Source of the DNA: Hominimerdicola alba 8
GTDB lineage: Bacteria; Bacillota; Clostridia; Oscillospirales; Ruminococcaceae
DNA: 64,000 bases
Assembly (NCBI RefSeq): GCF_000178155.2
Contig: NZ_ADKM02000062.1
Location: 1-64,000, forward strand
Direction: 5' to 3'
Within the stretch, counting starts at the first letter, position 1, and each line of letters starts with the position of its first letter. Positions 23,245 through 30,909 of the stretch are shown here, in pieces. A model generated the notes under the pieces. It did no database searches. It was not told the DNA's origin and saw nothing but the letters and a program-made list of their open reading frames with translations. The position numbers were made by a program, and so were the translations under genes.

Positions 23245-24523
23245 AGCATATTACATCACGGCGGCAGAACTGGCGGAAAAGGGCTTTGAGAACACGCCCG
23301 ATGAACTGATGAGTTCAAAGCACATGATATACAGTTCACCTGCCACGCTGGATTTCAACTCGCCCGGTGCTAAGGGTTTCGGCGTAAAGCGTGCGGGTCT
23401 GGCAATACCCGGTTCGGTGATGCTGCTGGTAGCACCCGGCTGCTGCGGACGAAACACCGCTCTGCTGAACGAACTTGGCTACAACGAGAGGTTTTTCTAT
23501 CTTCTGCTGGACGATACCGACATCGTTACAGGCAGGCATCTTACTAAGATACCCAAAGCCTGCAAGGAAGTCTGTGACAGCCTTGACTACACGCCAACGG
23601 CAGTGATGATATGTATAACCTGCGTTGATGCACTGCTTGGCACTGACATGGAGAGAGTCTGTCGAAAGTGTGAGGAAGCGACAAGCGTCCCCACACTGCC
23701 TGCATACATGTATGCGCTGACCAGAGAAAAGCGTCTGCCGCCGATGGCAGGCATACGCAAGTCGGTATACGGTCTGCTGAAACCGCAGAAAAGGCGCGGC
23801 GACCGCTGTAATATACTGGGCTATTTCTCGCATCTCCATGACAGCTGTGAACTTTACAACCTGCTTAAGTCGGTAGGGGTAAGCACACAGGAACTTTCGC
23901 GCTGTGACACCATAGAGCGCTACCACGAACTTTCAAGCGCCAACTTCAACCTTGTCATAAACCCCGAAGCCAGATACGCCGCACAGGATATGGAAAAGCG
24001 GCTGGGCATACCGTTCATAGAGATAAACAGGTTTTACCGCATAGACAAAATACGCAATCAGTACCGCCTGCTTGGTCAGGCGTTGGGTGTGCAGTTTGAA
24101 GACGGCAAATTCTATGACGCGGCAAAGAAGTCAGCAGAGGACTTAGCGGCAAAGCATGGCACTGTCAGATTTGCGGTGGGCGAATGCGTAAATGCTGACA
24201 GCTTTGAACTAGCCCTTGCGCTGACAGAGTACGGTCACAAGGTAAGTGAGATATACGGCACAGTGGGTGAGCGCAATTTCTTCTATATAAAAAAGCTGGC
24301 GGAACTTTCGCCCGATACAAGGATATTTACAAATCTTTCACCGACTATGCTGAACTATGAGCGCAAAACTGAGATAGATGTCACCATCGGCGTAGATGCG
24401 GGCTACTATCACCCCGACCTGCCCAATGTGCCGTTCAATGATGAAGAACAGCCTTTCGGTTATGAGGGCGTGTCACTTCTGGCAGAACAGCTTTCAAAAG
24501 CACTTGAAAAGGAGGGTAAGTGA
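23237..24523 (+). CDS. Nitrogenase component 1-like protein, D-type, set 2
   Basis: 428 residues. [16 protein letters not shown] near residues 59-74 resembles the first P-cluster-ligand region of NifD-type proteins. A second cysteine group follows ([21 protein letters not shown], from residue 126), like the CPGGLIGDD region of nitrogenase. [13 protein letters not shown] provides the acidic region between them. A late [23 protein letters not shown] parallels the HYFNTDYFVN..GYWGFTG of set 1. The ATG at 23237 has GCGGAGG upstream and overlaps the H2 gene by 8 bases. Cofactor and substrate unknown. Confidence 0.85.
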   Translation: MVEAYYITAAELAEKGFENTPDELMSSKHMIYSSPATLDFNSPGAKGFGVKRAGLAIPGSVMLLVAPGCCGRNTALLNELGYNERFFYLLLDDTDIVTGRHLTKIPKACKEVCDSLDYTPTAVMICITCVDALLGTDMERVCRKCEEATSVPTLPAYMYALTREKRLPPMAGIRKSVYGLLKPQKRRGDRCNILGYFSHLHDSCELYNLLKSVGVSTQELSRCDTIERYHELSSANFNLVINPEARYAAQDMEKRLGIPFIEINRFYRIDKIRNQYRLLGQALGVQFEDGKFYDAAKKSAEDLAAKHGTVRFAVGECVNADSFELALALTEYGHKVSEIYGTVGERNFFYIKKLAELSPDTRIFTNLSPTMLNYERKTEIDVTIGVDAGYYHPDLPNVPFNDEEQPFGYEGVSLLAEQLSKALEKEGK

Positions 24524-25545
24524 TGAAAAAACTGCTGAGATTTATTTCTCCCCTTGCCCCCGATGATTCGGGCGCATGTTCGGTGCTTTACGAACTGGGC
24601 GGCATAACGGTCATATGTGATGCGGGCGGCTGTGCGGGTAATGTCTGCGGTTTTGACGAACCGAGATGGTTCACCAAAAAGTCGGCACTGCTGAGTGCGG
24701 GGCTGAGAGATATGGACGCCATACTGGGCAGAGATGACCGCCTTGTGGCAAAGCTGGCGCGTGCGCAGGAACAGCTTGGAAGAGCGTTCACCGCAGTGGT
24801 GGGCACACCTGTACCCGCTGTTATCGCCACCGACTACAAAGCCATAGAACGCATGGCAGAAAAGAAAACAGGAGTTCACTGTATATGCGTGCCCTGTGAC
24901 GGCACAAAGCTGTACGACAAGGGCGAAGAGGACGCATATCTGGCGCTGTTCAAGCGTTTTGCACAGGATAAACTGCCCACAGAAAAAGGCACTGCCGCCG
25001 TGATAGGCGCGACACCCCTCAACACAGGCTTTGCCAAAGCTGACAGGATAACAGAAGTCATAAAGGCTGAGGGCTTTGATGAGGTAAAGTGCATCGGGCT
25101 TGACAGCGGACTAGATGAGATAAAGAACATATCGCGGTTCGAGAAAGTTTTCGTGACAGCGCCTTCGGGCATGAAAGCGGGGGCTTATCTTAAAGAAAGA
25201 TTCGGGCTTGATGTGACAGCACACGGCTGTCCGATACCGAAAGGATATGAGGACAAGCTGAAAGCGCTCGCACCTGCGGAAAAGACGCTGATAATACACC
25301 AGCAGTTCACGGCGAACGCGGTGCGCGAAATCATCGGCGGCGGTGTCTGCGGAACTTTCTTCAAGCTGGACGAAAGTGCGGCACAGGCGGGCGACTTCCA
25401 CATAGCTGACGAAGAGGACTTCGCTCAGAAGGCGATGGGCTTTGAGAGGATAATAGGAGATATCAGTCTTAAAAGGGCACTGCCCGACTTCGGCGGCGAA
25501 TGGATAGATCTGCCGCACTTCGCAGTGTCGGGAAAAATGTTTTGA
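24523..25545 (+). CDS. Nitrogenase component 1-like protein, K-type, set 2
   Basis: 340 residues, shorter than its set 1 paralogue. The N-terminus lacks Cys10 but has Cys19 (SGACS), Cys32, Cys37 and Cys42 (ICDAGGCAGNVCG), then DEPRWFTKK. The GATPLNTGF block and final DLPHFAVSGKMF match set 1. The start is ATG 24523, sharing one base with the previous stop and preceded by GGAGGG; a GTG one codon upstream is possible. It is followed after 15 bases by hypF, with no terminator between, so it is co-transcribed with the hyp genes. Confidence 0.82.
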   Translation: MKKLLRFISPLAPDDSGACSVLYELGGITVICDAGGCAGNVCGFDEPRWFTKKSALLSAGLRDMDAILGRDDRLVAKLARAQEQLGRAFTAVVGTPVPAVIATDYKAIERMAEKKTGVHCICVPCDGTKLYDKGEEDAYLALFKRFAQDKLPTEKGTAAVIGATPLNTGFAKADRITEVIKAEGFDEVKCIGLDSGLDEIKNISRFEKVFVTAPSGMKAGAYLKERFGLDVTAHGCPIPKGYEDKLKALAPAEKTLIIHQQFTANAVREIIGGGVCGTFFKLDESAAQAGDFHIADEEDFAQKAMGFERIIGDISLKRALPDFGGEWIDLPHFAVSGKMF

Positions 25546-25560
25546 TACGGAGCAACTAAA

Positions 25561-27867
25561 ATGAGAAAAACCGTTAATATACGCGCTTTCGGCATAGTGC
25601 AGGGCGTGGGTTTCAGACCGTTCACGGCGGTGGCGGCAGAAGAACTTGGGCTGGTCGGTACGGTGGCTAACAAGGGTTCGTATGTGGATATTATTGCTAC
25701 AGGCGAGGAAGAAGCGCTTTACACTTTCGCTGACAGGATAAAGCATGAACCGCCCGAAAGGGCGATGGTGCTGAGTGTTGATATAAGCGAAGCCGAGTAC
25801 ACCGAGTTTTCGGGATTTGAGATAATCGAGAGTGAAAAGGAGTACGGCGATATATTCGTTTCGCCCGATATTGCGACCTGCGATAAGTGCAGGGCAGAAC
25901 TGTTCGATAAAACGGACAGGAGATATCTTCACCCGTTTATAAACTGCACACAATGCGGTCCTCGCCTGACAATACTGGACACCATGCCATACGACCGCGA
26001 GCGCACCACCATGCGTGAACACCCGATGTGCAAAAAATGCGCCGCAGAATATCACGACCCGTCCACAAGGCGGTTCGATGCACAGCCTGTCTGCTGTAAC
26101 GAATGCGGACCTGAGGTGTATATAGTCGGCACAGATATTCGCGGCGGGGCAGCGATAACAGAAGTGCGCCGCGCCATCATGGAGGGAAAGATAGCGGCAA
26201 TAAAGGGTATAGGCGGTTTTCACCTGTGCTGTGATGCGCACAATGAAGATGCGGTGGCAAGGCTGAGAGAACTCAAAAAGCGCCCAGCAAAGCCGTTCGC
26301 ACTGATGATGAAAGACATCGGCACTGTACGGCGCGAATGTCATGTCCGCGCGGGACAGGAGGAATATCTCACAGGCTGGCAGAAGCCCATAATGCTTCTG
26401 AAAAAGCGCAGTACCACCACCATCAGCGAACTGATAGCCCCCCGCAACACGACAGTCGGAGTGATGCTGCCATACGCACCTGTGCAGATGCTTATTTTCG
26501 ACTACCCTGACGGGATACAGTTCAGCGACTGTCTGGTGATGACCAGCGGAAATGTGCGCGGCGCACCCATCTGCCGAAATGACGAAGATGCGCAAAAAGA
26601 GATAGGCGGCTTCTGCGACATAATGCTTTCGCATAACAGGCAGATACTTCTGCGGGCTGACGACAGCGTTTGCGACTGGCTGTTCGGCAGACCCTACATG
26701 ATACGGCGTTCGAGGGGATTTGCGCCCTTGCCGTTCATGCTGAAAAATAAGGATAACAGGCAGGTGCTTGCCATCGGCGGCGAACTGAAAAACTGCTTCT
26801 GCATAGCGCGGGGCGACCTGCTTTACCCCTCGCCTTATGTGGGCGACATGGCTGATATACGCACCGTCAAGGCGCTGGAAGAAAGCACCGAGCGCATGTG
26901 CGGTCTTTTGGAAGCCGAACCGCAGGTCATAGTCTGTGACACGCACCCTAAGTACAACACAGTGCGGGTGGCTGAGGAAATAGCGCAGAAGCGCGGCATT
27001 CCCCTGCTGAAAGTCCAGCACCACTACGCGCATATACTCTCCTGCATGGCTGAGAACGGCTATGAGGGCGAGGTGATAGGTGTCAGCTTTGACGGCACAG
27101 GCTACGGCGATGACGGCACGATCTGGGGCGGCGAACTGATGGTATGCAGCTACAAAGCCTACAGGCGCGTGGGAAGCATCAAGCCGTTCATACAGACGGG
27201 CGGCGACCTTTCATCGAAAGAGGGCTGGCGCATCGCTTCGGCACTGCTGAGGGACGCTTTCGGTGACGGCGGAGAGATACTCTGCCGCAAGCTGGGCATC
27301 TGCGAAACTAACGAGTACAAACTGCAAAAAGCGATGGCTGAGAAAGGTCTTAACAGCGTGCGCTCCACAAGCTGCGGGCGGCTGTTCGATGCGGTATCTG
27401 CCATACTGGGCATTGTCAGGACTTCGACTTTTGAGGGTGAGGCTTCCACCGCGCTGATGTGCGAGGCTGAGAAGTATCTTGAAAAGCACCCCGCCATCGC
27501 GGATAACTACCGCAAGCCCGAAAAACTCATAAAAGCGGACGAGGACTATGTGACCCTCTGCACTATGGTGCTGGCGGCGGATATTGCCGAACGCAGGCTT
27601 GCAGACTGTCAGGCTGGGGCGCTGGCATACACGTTCCATGCGGTGCTGGCTGACATGGTGACTGCCGCCTGTGTGAAGATAAGCGCTGACACGGGGCTGA
27701 AAACAGCCGCCCTCAGCGGAGGTGTCTTTCAGAACAGACTGCTGACGAGGCTGTGCTGTGACAGGCTGAGCGATGCAGGCTTCAGTGTGCTGACCCACAG
27801 TCTTGTACCGCCAAACGACGGCGGCATAGCGCTGGGTCAGGCGGCTTACGGCATATACAACGTCTGA
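25561..27867 (+). CDS. hypF: Carbamoyltransferase HypF (hydrogenase cyanide-ligand synthesis)
   Basis: 768 residues, full length. Domain order: acylphosphatase (GIVQGVGFRPF, 13-23), two zinc-finger units with C-x-x-C pairs (CDKC, CTQCGPR, CKKC, CNECGPE), a YrdC-like nucleotide-binding domain (IAAIKGIGGFHLCCDA), and a Kae1-like domain (VQHHYAHILSCMAENG, then GVSFDGTGYGDDGTIWGGE). HypF makes carbamoyl-AMP from carbamoyl phosphate and ATP and passes the group to the C-terminal Cys of HypE for dehydration to cyanide. All key blocks are intact. Carbamoyl phosphate could come from carAB at 37-42 kb. The gene follows the nitrogenase-like K2 gene by 15 bases. Confidence 0.97.
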   Translation: MRKTVNIRAFGIVQGVGFRPFTAVAAEELGLVGTVANKGSYVDIIATGEEEALYTFADRIKHEPPERAMVLSVDISEAEYTEFSGFEIIESEKEYGDIFVSPDIATCDKCRAELFDKTDRRYLHPFINCTQCGPRLTILDTMPYDRERTTMREHPMCKKCAAEYHDPSTRRFDAQPVCCNECGPEVYIVGTDIRGGAAITEVRRAIMEGKIAAIKGIGGFHLCCDAHNEDAVARLRELKKRPAKPFALMMKDIGTVRRECHVRAGQEEYLTGWQKPIMLLKKRSTTTISELIAPRNTTVGVMLPYAPVQMLIFDYPDGIQFSDCLVMTSGNVRGAPICRNDEDAQKEIGGFCDIMLSHNRQILLRADDSVCDWLFGRPYMIRRSRGFAPLPFMLKNKDNRQVLAIGGELKNCFCIARGDLLYPSPYVGDMADIRTVKALEESTERMCGLLEAEPQVIVCDTHPKYNTVRVAEEIAQKRGIPLLKVQHHYAHILSCMAENGYEGEVIGVSFDGTGYGDDGTIWGGELMVCSYKAYRRVGSIKPFIQTGGDLSSKEGWRIASALLRDAFGDGGEILCRKLGICETNEYKLQKAMAEKGLNSVRSTSCGRLFDAVSAILGIVRTSTFEGEASTALMCEAEKYLEKHPAIADNYRKPEKLIKADEDYVTLCTMVLAADIAERRLADCQAGALAYTFHAVLADMVTAACVKISADTGLKTAALSGGVFQNRLLTRLCCDRLSDAGFSVLTHSLVPPNDGGIALGQAAYGIYNV

Positions 27868-28005
27868 TAAGGAACATTTATCAAGGTGTTTTCTTTCCTC
27901 CGCCTGTGGTGGAAGGAAGAAAAGCGCCAACTATCAACAATACCCACTGAAAAGTTGTTTGATATGGTGTGGGATATCACATCAGAAAATAAGGAGGAAA
28001 TTCAA
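27868..28005. repeat. Palindromic spacer between hypF and hypC
   Basis: 138 bases with the stem CTTTCCTCCGCC/GGTGGAAGGAAG, flanked by ATCAAGGTG and TTTGATATGGTGTGGGATATC. The GC-rich central palindrome resembles those of families B and C, so this may be a relic of such an element. It ends in the hypC ribosome site AAGGAGG. Confidence 0.5.
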
Positions 28006-28215
28006 ATGTGTGTTGGTTTATCTGCAAAAGTAGTAAGTGTTAAGGACGGCACTGCGCTGATAGATGCGAACGGCGCAAAGCGCGAGGTAAGCGCCGACCT
28101 GCTGGAAGAACTTGAACCCGGCGATTACGTGATGGTACACGCAGGCGTTGCCATCGCGAAGATAACCGAGAGCGATGAAGACGAAGCTAACGATGTAATG
28201 GAGAATTTGTTATGA
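28006..28215 (+). CDS. hypC: Hydrogenase assembly chaperone HypC
   Basis: 69 residues of the HypC/HupF family. MCVGLSAKVV has Cys2, which after Met removal becomes the N-terminal cysteine that binds the iron of the Fe(CN)2CO unit with HypD. EPGDYVMVHAGVAIAKI is the family signature. In known systems it carries the iron group to the hydrogenase large subunit. No large subunit is in this window. The ATG at 28006 follows AAGGAGG; longer in-frame starts would displace Cys2 and are rejected. It overlaps hypD by four bases. Confidence 0.95.
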   Translation: MCVGLSAKVVSVKDGTALIDANGAKREVSADLLEELEPGDYVMVHAGVAIAKITESDEDEANDVMENLL

Positions 28216-29258
28216 ACGAACAGGCTAAAAAAGCGCGTGACATTATCACAAATTATAAGGGCAGACCGCTGAGGATAATGGAAGTCTGCGGCACCCACAC
28301 CCACGAGATATTCAGGCTGGGTCTGAGGAAACTTCTGCCCGAAAATGTTGAACTTATATCGGGACCGGGATGTCCCGTATGCGTGACACCTGTCGGCTTC
28401 ATCGACGAAGCTATCTGGCTGGCGCTGGAAAAGGGCTGTATCATCACCACTTTCGGTGACCTGATACGTGTACCCGGCACTGAGATGCCGCTGGCGGGCG
28501 CAAGGGCTAAGGGTGCGCAGGTAAGACCTGTCTACTCGCCGCTGGACGCAGTCGAAATGGCGCGGCAGAACCCCGATGAACAGATAGTTTTTCTGGCGGT
28601 GGGCTTTGAAACCACCACGCCGTCGGCATGTCTTGCAGTGGAAACAGCAAAGAAAGAGGGGCTTAAAAACTTCTCACTGCTGACCGCCAACAAGACCATG
28701 CCAAACGCCTACAACGCCCTTGAGGGCAGTGCAGATGCTTTTCTCTATCCGGGACATGTCAATGCCATAGCAGGCACAGAGATATGCGAAGAACTGAAAA
28801 AGCGCGGAGTTTCGGGTGTAGTTGCGGGCTTCACCGCAAGCGAACTGCTGACAGCGCTGGCTGTCATACTGGTGAACGCCGAAAAGGGCGAGCCGTTCTT
28901 TGTAAACTGCTACCCCCGCGTTGTCAAGGCAGAAGGCAATCCCTCAGCGCGTGAACTGGTAAAGCGCGTGATGGAACCCTGCGACACCGAATGGCGCGGT
29001 CTGGGCGTGATACCCATGTCGGGCATGAAACTGCGTGATGAGTTCGCAGAGTTCGATGCGCGCAAAAAATTCGGCATGCCGAAGATAACAGGCAAGCCGA
29101 ACCCAGCCTGCCGCTGCGGAGAAGTTTTGCAGGGTAAATGCAAGCCAAGCGACTGCAAGGTATTCGGCAAAGTCTGTACCCCCGAACACCCTGTCGGTGC
29201 CTGCATGGTATCGGACGAGGGCGCTTGCGCGGCTTATTATCAGTACGGCGGAGTATAA
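28212..29258 (+). CDS. hypD: Hydrogenase cofactor assembly protein HypD
   Basis: 348 residues, full length. MEVCGTHTHEIFR (Cys26), SGPGCPVCVTP (Cys54 and Cys57) and GFETTTPS are the three HypD signature blocks. The C-terminus contains the [4Fe-4S] cysteines in CRCGEVLQGKC, CKVFGKVC and GACMVSDEGAC. HypD with HypC is the scaffold where cyanide from HypE and CO are placed on iron. It is translationally coupled to hypC (ATGA). Confidence 0.96.
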   Translation: MNEQAKKARDIITNYKGRPLRIMEVCGTHTHEIFRLGLRKLLPENVELISGPGCPVCVTPVGFIDEAIWLALEKGCIITTFGDLIRVPGTEMPLAGARAKGAQVRPVYSPLDAVEMARQNPDEQIVFLAVGFETTTPSACLAVETAKKEGLKNFSLLTANKTMPNAYNALEGSADAFLYPGHVNAIAGTEICEELKKRGVSGVVAGFTASELLTALAVILVNAEKGEPFFVNCYPRVVKAEGNPSARELVKRVMEPCDTEWRGLGVIPMSGMKLRDEFAEFDARKKFGMPKITGKPNPACRCGEVLQGKCKPSDCKVFGKVCTPEHPVGACMVSDEGACAAYYQYGGV

Positions 29259-29342
29259 ACAGACTTCATGGATAAAACGGCAGTAAAAAATCACTAGCGA
29301 AAGTACACTTTATCGTACAACAGCATAAAGGAGTAAATTGAA

Positions 29343-30350
29343 ATGGCAGAAAAAACAGTAACACTGGCACACGGCGCGGGCGGAAAACAGACCTCCGAAC
29401 TGATAGATCAGGTATTCAAGGCGCACTTCTCGAACCCGCAGTTCACCGCAGACGATGCGGCTGTGCTGAACATGGGCGAGGGCAGACTGGCTATGTCCAC
29501 CGACGGCTTCATCGTTTCGCCTTTTGAATTCAATGGCGGAAACATCGGCAAACTCAGCATTTGCGGCACAGTAAACGACCTGAGCTGCATGGGCGCAAAG
29601 CCCCTCTACATGACATGCGCTTTCGTCATCGAAGAAGGCTTCCCACTTGACAAGCTGGAAGAGATAGCGGCTTCGATGGAAAAGACCGCCAACGAAGTCG
29701 GCGTTAAGATAGTTGCAGGCGATACTAAAGTCGCAGGCAAGGGTCAGGTGGATAAGATATTCATAACCACCACAGGCATCGGTAAAATAATGGACAATGC
29801 AGACACCTCAGGCACTTACGCAAAGCCTGGTGATGCTGTTATCGTGACGGGCGATGTGGGCAGACACGGCTGTACTATCCTGCTGGCGCGTGACGAATAT
29901 GGCATAGATGCTGATGTTGACAGCGATTGCGCACCGCTCTGGGGAACAGTCGAAAGCCTTTACACCGTCACCAACGAGATACACACCATACGCGATGCCA
30001 CACGCGGCGGCGTGGGTACAGTCCTCTACGAGATAGCCGAGCAGAGCGGCGTGGGCGTTCGCCTTAATGCGGCTGACATACCCGTAGACCCCGCAGTTAA
30101 GGGCGTTTGCGGCATGCTGGGTCTTGAACCCCTCTACCTTGCTTGTGAGGGCAGACTTGTCATAATCGCCCCGAAAGACAAAGCGCCCGCGCTGGTCGAG
30201 AAACTGCGCGAGGGCAAGTATTCTAAGAATGCGGCGATAATAGGCGAGATAACCGCCGATAACGCAGGAAGAGTCGTTATGGAGACCGAGATAGGCGCAC
30301 AGACGATGCTGCCTCAGCCGGGCGGCGAACTTCTGCCGAGAATTTGCTAA
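29343..30350 (+). CDS. hypE: Carbamoyl dehydratase HypE
   Basis: 335 residues of the PurM-like ATP-binding family. The start VTLAHGAGGKQTSELI, the TDGFIVSPFEF block and GTVNDLSCMGAKPLY are HypE-specific. The protein ends in LLPRIC, with the C-terminal cysteine that receives the carbamoyl group from HypF and turns it into thiocyanate. Presence of this terminal Cys indicates an active cyanide donor. It has its own AAAGGAG site, 84 bases after hypD, and is followed by a strong terminator, so it closes the island. Confidence 0.97.
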   Translation: MAEKTVTLAHGAGGKQTSELIDQVFKAHFSNPQFTADDAAVLNMGEGRLAMSTDGFIVSPFEFNGGNIGKLSICGTVNDLSCMGAKPLYMTCAFVIEEGFPLDKLEEIAASMEKTANEVGVKIVAGDTKVAGKGQVDKIFITTTGIGKIMDNADTSGTYAKPGDAVIVTGDVGRHGCTILLARDEYGIDADVDSDCAPLWGTVESLYTVTNEIHTIRDATRGGVGTVLYEIAEQSGVGVRLNAADIPVDPAVKGVCGMLGLEPLYLACEGRLVIIAPKDKAPALVEKLREGKYSKNAAIIGEITADNAGRVVMETEIGAQTMLPQPGGELLPRIC

Positions 30351-30356
30351 AAATCA

Positions 30357-30387
30357 AGCGGACAGGCATTGACCTGTCCGCTTTTTT
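30357..30387 (+). terminator. Terminator closing the cofactor island
   Basis: AGCGGACAGG (30357-30366) pairs with CCTGTCCGCT (30373-30382), followed by TTTTT. Confidence 0.9.
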
Positions 30388-30458
30388 GTGCATTTATCTG
30401 CGGCTTTCCTTCCCGCACCTGCGGCGGGTGAAGAAAATATCCGACTGTTCTCCCGGTT

Positions 30459-30899
30459 TTATCTGCCTGTCGAACCAAACCCGCCCGCGCCGCGTTCGGT
30501 ATCCGAAAGTTCGGTCACTTCACAGACTTCGGGACGGAAGATGGGTGTTACCACCAACTGCGCTATGCGCTCGCCCGCATTGATTGTCTGCGGCTTGTCG
30601 GAATGATTGTGCAGTGCGACTATCAGTTCGCCGCGATAGTCCCAGTCTACCACACCAACGCAGTTTGCAGGCGCAAGTCCCAGCTTTGTTGCGAGGGAAC
30701 TGCGTGCATAGATCAGCAGAACGGCGTTTTTCTCGCCGTCAAGTTCTGCCGCCAGACCTGTCGGGACTTTTTCAGTCGCCCCCGCCGCGATGGTCAGCGG
30801 CGCATCAAGGCAGGCAGTCAGATCCATGCCTGCGCTGAATTCGGTCTGGTAAGCGGGTATCACCGCATTTTCACGTAGTTTTTTGAATAGAAGTTTCAT
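30459..30899 (-). CDS. dut: dUTP diphosphatase
   Basis: 146 residues. SAGMDLTA is motif 1, RSSLATKLG motif 2, GVVDWDYRGEL motif 3 with the catalytic Asp, ERIAQLV motif 4, and RGAGGFGSTGR the flexible C-terminal motif 5. The trimeric enzyme hydrolyses dUTP to dUMP, keeping uracil out of DNA and feeding thymidylate synthesis. The ATG at 30899 is chosen because AAGGAG lies 6 bases upstream; the longer frame runs into the U32 gene. It is the last gene of a - strand unit with the U32 peptidase and zapA. Confidence 0.96.
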   Translation of the reverse strand: MKLLFKKLRENAVIPAYQTEFSAGMDLTACLDAPLTIAAGATEKVPTGLAAELDGEKNAVLLIYARSSLATKLGLAPANCVGVVDWDYRGELIVALHNHSDKPQTINAGERIAQLVVTPIFRPEVCEVTELSDTERGAGGFGSTGR

Positions 30900-30909
30900 A
30901 GCTTTCTCC

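Noticed and set aside
18822-25545. A classical nitrogen-fixation (nif) operon
   Set aside because: H proteins are close to NifH, but the D and K proteins are much shorter than NifDK, lack the standard cluster-ligand arrangement, and no nifB, nifE, nifN or nifV is present.
25111-27033. A 640-residue open frame on the - strand opposite hypF
   Set aside because: It lies antisense to hypF and the K2 gene, has no ribosome site and a composition rich in His, Arg and Cys, as expected for a mirror frame of a GC-biased gene.
30395-30440. A terminator or repeat copy at CTTTCCTTCCCGC..GCGGGTGAAG
   Set aside because: Pairing is short and imperfect, and a strong terminator already lies 10 bases upstream. 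It may be a decayed family C core, but there are no ends.
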